Assembly: GCF_001723295.1 (NCBI RefSeq)
Contig: NZ_LPWD01000423.1
Coordinates: 1-34,954, forward strand
DNA length: 34,954 bases
Reading direction: 5' to 3'
From: Methyloceanibacter marginalis
GTDB taxonomy: Bacteria; Pseudomonadota; Alphaproteobacteria; Rhizobiales; Methyloligellaceae
A program made the translations under genes and the position numbers. The notes beneath the pieces were generated by a model. That model did no database searches and had not been told where the DNA came from. It saw nothing but the letters and a program-made list of their open reading frames with translations. Shown here in pieces: positions 1 through 8,857 of the stretch (position 1 is its first letter; each line of letters starts with the position of its first letter).

Positions 1-358
<358 letters not shown>

Positions 359-416
359 TTAGCACCAGAGGTCTTACCGTTGCACTAGCCACGGCAAATG
401 ACGCCTCGAGACCGGC

Positions 417-971
417 CTACGGCCAGCGGAGATTGGCGAGCGCCTCGGCCCGGCCGAGCCGATAGGTCAGGCAGTCGGTCGTCGTGCCCCGGGCCGCGCA
501 CTCCCGGAGCTCGCCGCCGAGAGCCAAGAAGCCGAGCTTGCGGAGGATACGCTCGGAGCGTGGGTTATCGGCGAAGTGCCCGGCCTTGAGATAGGCGAAC
601 CCATCCGCGTCGAACGCGTGCGCGATCAAGGCCCTCACCGCCTCGGTCGCGTAACCGTTGCCCCAATAGGGCTTGCCGATCCAATAGCCGAGTTCGGCAT
701 GATCGGGGGCGAAGGCCCGGTAGCCGGTGCAGCCGATCAGCGTGCCGTCGCGCTCGATCATGAACACCACACCCTCCTCGCCAGCGCGCGCGCCTGTGAG
801 CCATTCGCCCGCCATCTGCTCGCTATAGGGATGCGGTATCGTTCCGGTCATGCATGCCACGTCGTAGTCGCCGGCGAGCAAGCTGACGCGCGCCGCGTCG
901 GCGAGTGCCGGCGGCCGCAAGACGAGCCTTTGCGTTCTGATCTGCACGGGATGAGAGGCTACACGCGCCAT
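417..971 (-). CDS. GNAT family N-acetyltransferase (RimJ/RimL-like)
   Basis: This 184-residue protein has the layout of RimJ/RimL-type GNAT acetyltransferases. RTQRLVLRPPALADA lies near residue 12. A central strand reads GCTGYRAF...AELGYWIGKPYWGNGYATEA, with the acetyl-CoA-binding Q/RxxGxG/A-like loop as YWGNGYATEA. The C-terminal AGHFADNPRSERILRKLGF is the usual N-S/PxRxLEKxGF segment. Enzymes of this type move an acetyl group from acetyl-CoA to an amine, such as a protein N-terminus or small molecule. The substrate cannot be read from sequence. It lies between rpmA and obgE on one strand, an arrangement common in Hyphomicrobiales, and is probably co-transcribed with them. Confidence 0.88.
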   Translation of the reverse strand: MARVASHPVQIRTQRLVLRPPALADAARVSLLAGDYDVACMTGTIPHPYSEQMAGEWLTGARAGEEGVVFMIERDGTLIGCTGYRAFAPDHAELGYWIGKPYWGNGYATEAVRALIAHAFDADGFAYLKAGHFADNPRSERILRKLGFLALGGELRECAARGTTTDCLTYRLGRAEALANLRWP

Positions 972-1017
972 AGCGCGTGCGGGAGACGGTTTGGACGAAG
1001 GGTGAAGAGGGAGGCGG

Positions 1018-1278
1018 TTACGCCTCGTTCGGCCTCACCGATACGTAGACCCGGCCCTTGTGCTTGGTCGCGAACTCGACCTGACCGTCACGGACGGCAA
1101 AGATCGTGTGGTCCTTGCCGATGCCGACACCCTCGCCCGGGTGCCATTTGGTGCCGCGCTGGCGAATGATGATGTTGCCCGGGATGACGCTCTGACCGCC
1201 GGACTTTTTGACGCCGAGGCGCCGTCCAGCCGAATCGCGGCCGTTACGCGAGGAGCCGCCTGCTTTCTTATGTGCCAT
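1018..1278 (-). CDS. rpmA: 50S ribosomal protein L27
   Basis: This is a complete 86-residue L27 beginning [16 protein letters not shown], with the usual [17 protein letters not shown] and [16 protein letters not shown] segments. L27 sits at the peptidyl-transferase centre of the large ribosomal subunit. A Shine-Dalgarno sequence AAGGAAG lies just upstream and directly follows the rplU stop codon, so rplU and rpmA form one transcript. No N-terminal cleavage extension of the Firmicutes type is present. Confidence 0.98.
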   Translation of the reverse strand: MAHKKAGGSSRNGRDSAGRRLGVKKSGGQSVIPGNIIIRQRGTKWHPGEGVGIGKDHTIFAVRDGQVEFATKHKGRVYVSVRPNEA

Positions 1279-1290
1279 GGTGGTCTTCCT

Positions 1291-1884
1291 TTAGCTCTTC
1301 TTCTTCGCCGGGGCCTTCTTGGCCGGCGCTTTCTTGGCGGCAGCCTTCTTCGCAGGCGCCTTCTCGGGAGCCGCCTTTTGGGCAGACTTGGCCGGAGCCT
1401 TCTTCGCCGCGGTCTTGGCGGCGGGCTTCTTGGCTTCGGGCTTCGCCTCAGCCTTCTTCTCGGTCTGTTTGGCTGCCGGCTTGGCCTCAGCCTTCGTGTC
1501 GGCCGGCTTCTCGGCGGCTTTGGTCTCGGTCTTCACCGGGGCCGGCTTGGCCGCTGCCTTGGACGGCTTCTTGCCGTCGGTCAGGATCTCGGTGATGCGC
1601 AGCGCCGTCAGCATCTGGCGATGTCCCCTGGTCCGGCGATAGCCTTGGCGGCGCTTCTTCTTGAAGACGATGATCTTGTCGGCGCGCTTCTGCTCCAGGA
1701 CCTCGGCGGCCACGCTGGCGCCTGCCACTGGGCTGCCCGTCTTGGGGTCGCCCTCGCCGGCAAGCATCAGAACATCGCCAAGCTGGACGATATCGCCGGG
1801 CTCGCCCGCGATTTTCTCAATCTCGATAATGTCGTTCGGCGCAACGCGATATTGCTTGCCGCCCGTGCGAATGACCGCGAACAT
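1291..1884 (-). CDS. rplU: 50S ribosomal protein L21 with long Ala/Lys-rich C-terminal tail
   Basis: Residues 1-103 are a normal L21 ([20 protein letters not shown] at the start, [21 protein letters not shown] with the L21 signature, then LRITEIL). The other ~95 residues are a low-complexity tail of Ala, Lys, Pro, Glu and Thr ending in KKAPAKK-type repeats. L21 is usually about 100-105 residues; Ala/Lys-rich extensions are known in some alphaproteobacteria. The tail is predicted to be disordered and strongly basic, and may contact rRNA. The rpmA Shine-Dalgarno begins right after the stop codon. A good sigma70-like promoter lies upstream. Confidence 0.96.
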   Translation of the reverse strand: MFAVIRTGGKQYRVAPNDIIEIEKIAGEPGDIVQLGDVLMLAGEGDPKTGSPVAGASVAAEVLEQKRADKIIVFKKKRRQGYRRTRGHRQMLTALRITEILTDGKKPSKAAAKPAPVKTETKAAEKPADTKAEAKPAAKQTEKKAEAKPEAKKPAAKTAAKKAPAKSAQKAAPEKAPAKKAAAKKAPAKKAPAKKKS

Positions 1885-1967
1885 GTCTTTCTAATCCGTC
1901 TCTTGCGGCTTGAATTGCCAGCGACTAGGCGCGCAGGCAGAGCCTCTAAAGGAGCGATAAGCGGCGC

Positions 1968-1995
1968 AATATAGAGGCGAAAGCCGATAAGTCAA
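1968..1995 (-). promoter_or_regulatory. Putative sigma70 promoter of rplU-rpmA
   Basis: On the minus strand TTGACT (1990-1995) and TATATT (1968-1973) are separated by 16 bases. They lie about 85-110 bases upstream of the rplU start, leaving a leader of about 80 nt. Position and match to the -35/-10 consensus support a housekeeping promoter. No transcript data are available. Confidence 0.5.
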
Positions 1996-2667
1996 TTGCT
2001 AGCGGACCTCAAAAAGCGTGGCAAAGCGGCCGGTTTCTGCCGCTCCAGCGCAGCCGTCAGCGCCTCGCCGGGGCCGGCCCCGCGAGATCCGATCCGTCCT
2101 CCCTGTCTCCCTAAGTCCCTCAAACGAGGGGGTGGCGCGCCGCGTCAGCGCAATCCGTAGTCGGTGTCGCGATCGAAAGGATCGCGCGAGCGCCTTCACG
2201 GCGCGCCACATCCGGCGATATCAGGCCCCCTTCCGCACGGCTTACCGCCAGTGGCACAGGCATGCGCATGGAGCTCGCATGCCTCACCCGTCGACCCACG
2301 CATTACAGCGCAGGTGGGCGGAGCGGGGACCCCCGAGGCCGGAACGCGTCTTCCTGGCGCGGGGTCCGGGCTTGCTCATTCTCATCCAGCCCATCTTTCC
2401 CGCGCTTTCCTCGGGCGCCGCACCTCGTCCCGCATCTCAAGACGCCTCATGAGCGCGCCCCTCAACTGGTCGAGGTGAGCGCATTGTACGCGAGGTTTCG
2501 AGGGCGGGCATAAGGTCGTCGCTCGGCGCCGTTCCGGCGCAAGCCGGACTCAAGGAAAGCACGCCCGCGGGCCCGATTCTGGGCTTGCGAAGACGCCGCT
2601 ATGACGGGGACAAGGAAGGATGGTCACGGGTTGGCGCCAGCCTCGGGGCAAGCTTCATGAGCCCCGT
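1996..2667. other. Intergenic region without a convincing gene
   Basis: About 670 bases between the L21 promoter and the tRNA-Ser remnant. Open frames exist on both strands, but their translations are Arg/Pro/Ala-rich, show no domain and look like high-GC chance frames. No tRNA, terminator or repeat was recognised. It may hold decayed sequence beside the tRNA-Ser hotspot. Confidence 0.5.
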
Positions 2668-2711
2668 GGAGAGGTGCCGGAGCGGTTGAACGGGACGGTC
2701 TCGAAACCGTT
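2668..2711 (+). pseudogene. tRNA-Ser 5'-half remnant
   Basis: This stretch matches the intact tRNA-Ser at 4869-4912 from the acceptor 5' strand (GGAGAGG) through the D arm to the anticodon loop (CTCGAAA) and the 3' side of the anticodon stem. There is one C/T difference and one missing A. After 2711 similarity stops; no variable arm, T arm or CCA follows. It is therefore a truncated tRNA gene. The break lies in the same segment where the 58-bp repeats at 4901 and 13765 begin, so it is best read as a scar of integration or recombination at tRNA-Ser. Confidence 0.8.
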
Positions 2712-3639
2712 AATCCCCAGCTCCCGCAGTTCTCGGACGGGGTCTGAACATCTCTCCCGGCGACAGCCATTGGGCCGCCGCATGGGACGCCGTGAACGTG
2801 ATCAGCTCTTCCACGAGGGTCCAGCTTTGGTCGTCCATGTTGGCGTGATGGGTCAGGAGGCCGATCGGCTCTTCCGGATCGGCCGCGCCGGTCCGCCTGG
2901 CGCGCAGTTCAGAAACGAGCGCCGCCAAGACGCTTTCAGCGCCGGCAAAGTGCGGGCCGCCTCTCCAGCTGATCGGCTCGAAGTGGACGTTGATCTCGAC
3001 GATGCCCTCCGTGGGTATCGCAGGACCGCGCGGCCCGAAGGTGGAAAGACCACAGAAGCCGCTGGCCGGCAAAGCAGGAAGGAGCGCACGGTCGATGCGG
3101 TTCCAGGGCGGGACCACGACCGGCAGGAAGCGGTCGCCGAAAAGCGCGCCAAGCCGCTCTCGGCCGCGCACGAGCTCGTCGAGGATCACGGCCTGCGGCC
3201 TGTGCGCGCCCAACTCGGACGGGCTTTTGCGCTTATCTGACGATGCGTGATTGATGTGGGCGAAACCGTGCTGAACCACTGTTGTCGGTGTTTCGGCAAG
3301 AGCCTGAGCGAGGTCATCAGATACACGCGCCGGAATCACGGCCAGCGCTACGGGGCAACCGCAGCGCCTTGCGACATCGAGAAGGCGGTTTAGTCGGGGT
3401 GTCGGCCGCACGAGATCGTCGTCTCGCCACCAGAGGTGCGCCGTAAGGGCTTGGCCCTGCCACTGATCGAGTTCGTCGTTCAATGAGCGCCAAGCGCGCC
3501 CGCGGGCCTCGTCTTGATCCGACCGTGAAAGCGGCCCCTTAAACCTGACGCCGCGGCGAATTCGTCCAAGCAGAAAGGTCCAGAGGTCCCGGCTCCGCAA
3601 AGATAAATTGCTCCAGGCAAGGTTCCGGCGAAGCTGCAT
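2710..3639 (-). CDS. Polysaccharide deacetylase family-like protein
   Basis: This 309-residue protein has the pattern of an alphaproteobacterial branch of NodB-like deacetylases (carbohydrate esterase 4-like fold). LWWRDDDLVRPTP carries the metal-binding/catalytic Asp pair. It is followed by PVALAVIPA, VVQHGFAHINHA (His-rich metal site), VPPWNRID and a C-terminal GLLTHHANMD. Such enzymes remove N- or O-acetyl groups from polysaccharides. The chosen ATG gives MQLRRNLAW; an in-frame TTG at 3675 would add 12 residues. The stop codon overlaps the last two bases of the truncated tRNA-Ser, so the gene's 3' end sits on the recombination junction. It is divergent from the sulfotransferase gene. Substrate unknown. 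Confidence 0.75.
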   Translation of the reverse strand: MQLRRNLAWSNLSLRSRDLWTFLLGRIRRGVRFKGPLSRSDQDEARGRAWRSLNDELDQWQGQALTAHLWWRDDDLVRPTPRLNRLLDVARRCGCPVALAVIPARVSDDLAQALAETPTTVVQHGFAHINHASSDKRKSPSELGAHRPQAVILDELVRGRERLGALFGDRFLPVVVPPWNRIDRALLPALPASGFCGLSTFGPRGPAIPTEGIVEINVHFEPISWRGGPHFAGAESVLAALVSELRARRTGAADPEEPIGLLTHHANMDDQSWTLVEELITFTASHAAAQWLSPGEMFRPRPRTAGAGD

Positions 3640-3852
3640 CCGAAGTGAAATATCAGCACGTCTGATGATCGGCAATCCAGATGGAATTCCCGCTCAGATT
3701 TCTGAGAACAGCGATTTCAGATAGTCTTGAGGGCTCGCTGAGCCGTTTTCCGGTGCTCCCCATGGGACAGTCTTGGAGCGGCAACCGCGGCTAGCATCGT
3801 CAGCCAGCGTGTGCTTGGGTTTCGCCCGCTTGCAACCAGAGACCGGCCTCCG

Positions 3853-4692
3853 ATGAACCACAAGACGTCCCACGTACAGACGCTGAAAGATTATGTCGCA
3901 CGTCAGCGCCTGACCTTGGGCAATCTCAGGAGCCGTCTGCGCGTGCGTGCGGGACACCCTCGGCTGGACGAGAGTCATTGGCACCGACTGCTCTGCTTCG
4001 TGCATATCCCCAAATGCGGGGGAACCTCGTTCAACGACGTGCTCTGGAGCGTGTATGGGCGAAATTTTCTGAGCTACACCTACCAGGCCGCCTCTCCGGA
4101 CTGCGATCCAGGCGACATCACCCGCGATCAGGCCAAAAACGTTCTAGCGATCAGCGGACATCTCCCCTACGGGTTCCATCGCCAGTTTGGTTCACAGGAC
4201 GAGAATGTCTTTGCGGATAGAGAGGTGCACTATGTCAGCATCGTTCGCGATCCAGTGAACCGGCTGCTGTCCCTGGCGCGCCACGTTCGTTCGTTTCCCT
4301 CGCACAGGCTGCACGAAGCCACCAAGAACATGACATACGCGCAGTTCTTCGCGTACGTGGTCGCCAACGGAAACACGGGCATCATCGGCGATAGTCAAAG
4401 CCGCCTCCTCACAGACCAGCACCCGGAGCGTGCCGTCGAGTACGCGCGCACACGCTACCTGGCCGTCGCGACCGTTGAAAGCGCACCCGGCATGATCTCC
4501 GCCCTGGCGGAGAAGCTCTGCTGGCCGGAGATCCGTCTCGGACACAAGAACAGGAGCCCGAAAAGCCTCGCGAGCGACGAGGACCGGGCGTTGGCGAAAC
4601 AGCTTTGCGCGCAATACTGCCAGCACGACACGGCGCTGTACGACTACGTCAAGTCACAGCCGGGCGGGTTCATCGTTTCCGACGCGCTTTGA
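3853..4692 (+). CDS. Sulfotransferase family protein (sulfotransferase family 2-like)
   Basis: The protein carries the 5'-phosphosulfate loop of PAPS-dependent sulfotransferases, CFVHIPKCGGTSFNDVLW. The 3'-phosphate-binding segment follows as YVSIVRDPVNRLLSLARHV with its conserved Arg and Ser. This HIPKxGGT form is typical of enzymes that sulfate carbohydrates. At about 279 residues it is a usual length. I chose the ATG at 3853 (MNHKTSHVQTLK); a GTG at 3811 would add 14 residues, and neither has a strong ribosome-binding site. With the divergent deacetylase-like gene it suggests modification of a surface polysaccharide. Both lie between two tRNA-Ser copies, which suggests acquired cargo. Confidence 0.82.
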   Translation: MNHKTSHVQTLKDYVARQRLTLGNLRSRLRVRAGHPRLDESHWHRLLCFVHIPKCGGTSFNDVLWSVYGRNFLSYTYQAASPDCDPGDITRDQAKNVLAISGHLPYGFHRQFGSQDENVFADREVHYVSIVRDPVNRLLSLARHVRSFPSHRLHEATKNMTYAQFFAYVVANGNTGIIGDSQSRLLTDQHPERAVEYARTRYLAVATVESAPGMISALAEKLCWPEIRLGHKNRSPKSLASDEDRALAKQLCAQYCQHDTALYDYVKSQPGGFIVSDAL

Positions 4693-4868
4693 AGCAAAAC
4701 ACCTCTTCCGCCGAGACGACGGAGACGCGGGCCGCAGCGATCAATGCGGCCTTGGCAGGCGTGACGGGCTCGTGATAGCTAGCCACCCAGCCGTTCGGTG
4801 GCAATCCGGTGAGAAAGTCACATATGTTCGGCTCGGGGGCTCAACCCAACCCTTGAATTTCCCCGTAT

Positions 4869-4958
4869 GGAGAGGTGCCGGAGTGGTTGAACGGGACGGT
4901 CTCGAAAACCGTTGAGCGCGTAAGCGTTCCGAGGGTTCGAATCCCTCCCTCTCCGCCA
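4869..4958 (+). tRNA. tRNA-Ser (anticodon CGA), intact
   Basis: The 90-nt gene folds as a class II tRNA. Acceptor GGAGAGG pairs with CCTCTCC, followed by discriminator G and encoded CCA (4956-4958). The anticodon stem ACGGT/ACCGT holds loop CTCGAAA (anticodon CGA, reads UCG). A long variable arm (TGAGCGCGTAAGCGTTCC) and a T arm GAGGG-TTCGAAT-CCCTC follow. Its 3' 58 nt are repeated exactly at 13765-13822, so it is both a working tRNA and the left attachment site of the downstream island. Confidence 0.95.
4901..4958 (+). repeat. Putative attL: 58-bp tRNA-Ser 3' half
   Basis: This segment runs from the anticodon loop (CTCGAAAACC...) to the CCA end of tRNA-Ser. It is an exact direct copy of 13765-13822. 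The flanks differ immediately on both sides, which defines a 58-bp core as expected for an integration site in a tRNA gene. Confidence 0.85.
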
Positions 4959-5454
4959 AGCAGTTGGCAAACAACAATATATTTGATTGTAATTCCGATT
5001 TTCTGCCTACCCGAGAGCGAGATTAGTCGTGGCTGCAAACCGACTGCAAACATGATGTTCGCCAGCAGTTCCCCTTCCCTGACCCTGATCACCACCTTCG
5101 CCCTGTGCGCATCATCGCGGTGGACCTCGCCGCCTTGCCCCCGGCGACTCCCGATCCCGTGCCCGATTTCTCGGCCTGGCAGAGGCCATCGCTCGGCGAG
5201 CAAGAATGAGTTCCGCCATAGCTGGAGTTGTTCTAGTTATCGGTAGTCAAGAACAGGTGTGACGTCTGTTGGGGGTCAAAAGCGGACCATTGGGCTGGTC
5301 ACATTGCAGATCTGCTACGTGCCATGAGCAGACTTCCTGCTAGCGTCGCAGACGCCAGTTGCATCCGTTGGCCGCCATCAGATCATGTAGGAGGCTCGTG
5401 GGCGCTCACGGCCGAGGGCGTTACCAAGTTGTACAGCAAGTATCGCGCATAGCT
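4959..5454. other. Island left-end region, no intact gene
   Basis: About 500 bases between tRNA-Ser and the end of the kinase gene. Besides the TGCAAAC pair it holds a GGGTCAAAAGCGGAC motif near 5274, also found in variant form near 13548 close to the other end. A minus-strand frame around 5030-5200 reads VHRDDAHRAKVVIRVREGEL, faintly like the C-terminal region of a serine recombinase. It is short and unproven, and could be a decayed integrase. Confidence 0.4.
5034..5051 (+). repeat. Paired TGCAAAC motif inside left island end
   Basis: TGCAAAC occurs twice as direct repeats (5034-5040 and 5045-5051, 11-bp period), 76 bp inside the left att repeat. The same word is paired near the right end (13628-13646). 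Such paired short direct repeats next to att cores are typical of arm-type binding sites of tyrosine integrases. This role is inferred. Confidence 0.45.
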
Positions 5455-8400
5455 TCAAGCCGCTTCGATGAGCTGCTCCATCCTCGTTAGGAACTCCTCA
5501 GACTCGGCGTCGTGGGTGGGCGTGTCGTTCGCAAGGGCGTCTCTTAGCGCGGCTGCCTCTTGCGAGAGATCGGCGAGGCCGACCATCGCGGCCGTACCGG
5601 CAACCCGGTGAGCCAGGCGCCGCAACTCTTCAAAGGCGCTCGGTGAGTTGGAACTTAGTAGCAACCGGACCCGGGCGAGGTCGTGCGCACAGCGTGACAA
5701 AAATTCATCACGGATCTGTCCGGATAGCTCCTGATCTGAGTACGTCAGCAGCTCCGACGACTCATCCGCATCGTCGGCCCACTTGTTCAGCATGGCAAAG
5801 AGCGAGGCCGGCGTGATGGGCTTGGGCAAATGATCGCTCATGCCTGCTTCGCGGCATGTCTCCCACTGCGAGGTGAGCGCCTGTGCCGTCATGGCGACGA
5901 TGGGGAGTGTTTCGAATCCGCCCATTCCGCGTATGGTCCGCGTGGCGTCGATACCGTTCATTCCTGGCATTTGTACATCCATGAGAATAATGTCGTAACT
6001 GCCCGTCTTGACGGCCTCGATCGCCTCGGCGCCGCCTGAAACCTCATCGACGATATGCCCATGGGGCGACAGCAACGCTGCGACAAGGTCGCGGTTGAGG
6101 TCAACGTCGTCCACGACGAGGATGCGCAGTCCGGCCATTCTAGCCTCGGGTTCGTCATCGAGGGCGTCATCGATGAGCGACTCGGGATTCATGCAAGGCA
6201 AGGTCAGCTCGATCCACACTGTTGTCCCTTCGCCTTCGACGCTGTCCGCGCCTATTGTGCCGCCCATCAACTCGATGAGCCGCTTCGAGATGGCGAGCCC
6301 CAGACCGGTCCCACCGAACTTCCCGTGAATTGATGCGTCTGCCTGCGCAAACCGTCCGAATATGGACTCTATCTTCTCTGCGGAAATACCAATCCCGGTA
6401 TCACGCACCTCGATACGCAGATGCTGCACGGAGTCGGAGTGCTCGGCCGCGGAGAGGGCGATCGTGACCGCTCCCTCCGAGGTGAACTTGAGAGCGTTGT
6501 TGACGAGATTGAGCAAGACCTGATGCAGGCGCATAGCATCGCCAAAATGAGCCGCGCCCACCGAACCTCCCCTTTCGATCTTGATCTTTAAATTCTTCTC
6601 GTCGGCCATCAGCGACACGCTCGCGGCAATATCCTCCGCCAGCCTGGGGAGAGAAAATGGCACGGGATGGAGCGGCACGGCGCCTGCTTCCAGACTTGAG
6701 AAATCCAGAATGTCATTGACGAGCGCCAGCAACGACTGGCTCGAGCCGTCGATGATTTTCGCAAAGCGGCGGCTTTTCGCGGGCAGTTTAGGGCTCTTGG
6801 CAAGCAGTCCGGCAAATCCCACGATGCTGTTGAGCGGCGTTCTGAGCTCGTGTGTCATGTTGGCCAAGAACTCTGATTTGGCTGCCGCCGCTTCTTCCGC
6901 TGAGGCGCGCGCTTTGCGCAAGGTTTGCTCTAATTGCTCCTGGAGCTCAAGGTTTCGTCCGAGCCGGTTAGCGATGACGCCCGTACGCCAAACCACAATC
7001 ACAAGAAGCAGAACGCTCAATAGGGCGAACAAATCGACGCCCAAAGCGGGAGACAGAATCGAGGTGTCAATGAATTCCTGTAGCACCCATCCCATGGCGA
7101 TGGGCAGTACGACGATGCCCGGAAGCAACCATGGGGCGAAGGATGCGGTGACGGACCCGGGCGCGAGCAAGCTCACCCAACCGGTCTTGGGCCGCGTGAG
7201 GGCGGCGCCGACAAAGAGGATGAAGCTGGCAATCGCGGTGTGCAGCGCGATTGAACTGGCCGGAAGCGGCTCGTAGAGGAGCGGCAAATTATACAAATAT
7301 CCCGCGAAGACGAGCAGCGCGATAAGCATTCCGGCCATCGTGGTTGCCACAAAGGCGAGATCGCTGCCGCGGGTTCGCCGCGGCAGCCGCATGGCAACGG
7401 CAAACAGAATCAATTCGACGGCGCTCGGCACCGACATTGGTCTGGTCGCGTCGAGGGCCCAACCTGCTCCGATCAGAGACTTTCCGATCACAAGGTCTAT
7501 GCCTAGCCAATATTTGATCAGCGTGACACATCCGATCACGAGGATCGTCGCGCCCAACGCATTCTGTTCCGCTGTAGTGCGTCCATCGTGACGCGGTGTG
7601 GCGCGCAAATAGAGTAGGCAACCGCTCAGAACGAACCCGACAGCGGTAATCGGCTTCATCGTCTCGAGCCCGGATAGGACGCTTTTCAACGGTCCAATAC
7701 CCAGCGACCATCCAATCAGGACAAGTATGCCGAGCATGATGGTGAAGAGGGCGCACAGTCGAGCGAGTACTGGGAGGCGCGTGGCCGCGCGTTCGGCGCC
7801 GGCAAACGCTTGCGTCACGCCTTCCTTGTGCAGTTCCTCATGGATCTCGACGTTTCTACCGCGGGCCTCCCGCGCCGCCTTGCTTTCGCGATAGGCCGCT
7901 CGCAGCCCTCCGCGGATTTGAGAGTTCTGGGATAAAGCTGCGGCCACCGGCAAAGTCGTCAGAGCCGTAAAAGCGAGAAAAAGTTGAAGCACGAACAGGC
8001 GTTGCGAGTCGCTCCCCTGGACGAGCTGCGTGGGACCGTAGCCCGAAAAGCCAAGGGCGAGAGCGATAATGGCGGTAAGCAACATGCCGAGTGCCGCGCC
8101 ACCCACACCGAGCCGGAACGCGATGAAGATCAGCGCCGGCGAGACCATGAAAAGGAACGGATAGCTGCTCTGGCTAAAGACGAAGAGCACTACCAGGCAA
8201 AGACCTGGAATCAGCAGCAGCGACACCTCACGCGACTTGGCCTCAGCAAGATGGCCAAGGACACCCCAGTTAACCGCAAGCAATGCCGGCGCAAAAATAA
8301 TCAAGCCAAGCGCATCCGCCGAGTACCACTGCCAGAACACGCTGTAGAATGCAGCGCCCTGGATGCCGCTCAACGCGATGGCGGCGAACAGCCCGGACAG

Positions 8401-8831
8401 AACGGGTACCGCAACCGCAAGTCCCAGGAACAACAATAGGGGACGCGTCTTGGTGACGTCGGCACGCGGTCCAGCCAAGCGCCTGAACACATAAGAAAAG
8501 ACGACGATTTCGAGAACATTCGCAGCAGCCAGCGAAAGTCCGATGGGCCAGGACTCGTGGAGCCAAAGGTTCGCCACGAAACTTCCGACACCGGCCGCCA
8601 GCGCGATAGACGCCCACGCCGATTCATCGCAACGCAACAGCAGGCGACGACGAAAGCATTCATCAGCCAGATGGTGGCAACGCGATCCTCGCCACCGGCT
8701 AGCGCAACAGCAATATAGGTGAGCACTCCACTCGCCGCTGCACTTGTGAAGAGCAGAATGAGCGAACCCAGTTCGCTATGTGTCGTGGAATCCGACTCAG
8801 CCGACCAGATGACGCCGCGCTTCGTTAGCAT
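5455..8831 (-). CDS. MASE1-domain hybrid sensor histidine kinase with receiver and Hpt domains (one frameshift)
   Basis: A large membrane-bound phosphorelay kinase of ~1125 residues. The N-terminal ~300 residues are a multi-helix MASE1 sensor. A second hydrophobic block follows (about residues 350-600). Next come HisKA (LANMTHELRTPLNSIVGFAG, phospho-His), HATPase (LVNNALKFT, DTGIGI, GGTGLGLAI), a receiver (ILVVDDVDLN, DIILMDVQMPGMNG, LPKPIT) and a C-terminal Hpt (LAHRVAGTAAMVG). The true start is the ATG at 8831, preceded by AAGGA. The frame changes near 8645, where TIWLMNAFVVAC must continue as LLRCDESAW; one C appears missing. It is the last gene of the operon, 26 bp after hlyD, and probably senses the envelope and drives the TackOD1 regulator. 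Its stimulus is unknown. Confidence 0.88.
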
Positions 8832-8857
8832 GTTTGGTCCTTAGTAGGAGTGCGTCG

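Noticed and set aside
1060-1974. Long Leu/Gly/Arg-rich plus-strand frame
   Set aside because: Antisense to rpmA and rplU; produced by the GC-rich Ala/Lys-coding tail, no domain.
2018-2513. Plus-strand frames upstream of the tRNA remnant
   Set aside because: Arg/Pro/Ala-rich chance frames with no ribosome-binding site or recognisable motif.
4741-5246. Open frames through tRNA-Ser reading GGEGGIRTLGTLTRS or EREGFEPSERLRA
   Set aside because: These are the well-known false proteins made by translating a tRNA-Ser gene in reverse; not coding.
4959-5250. Integrase remnant at the island left end
   Set aside because: Only a faint resemblance of about 20 residues to a recombinase C-terminus; not enough to call a pseudogene.
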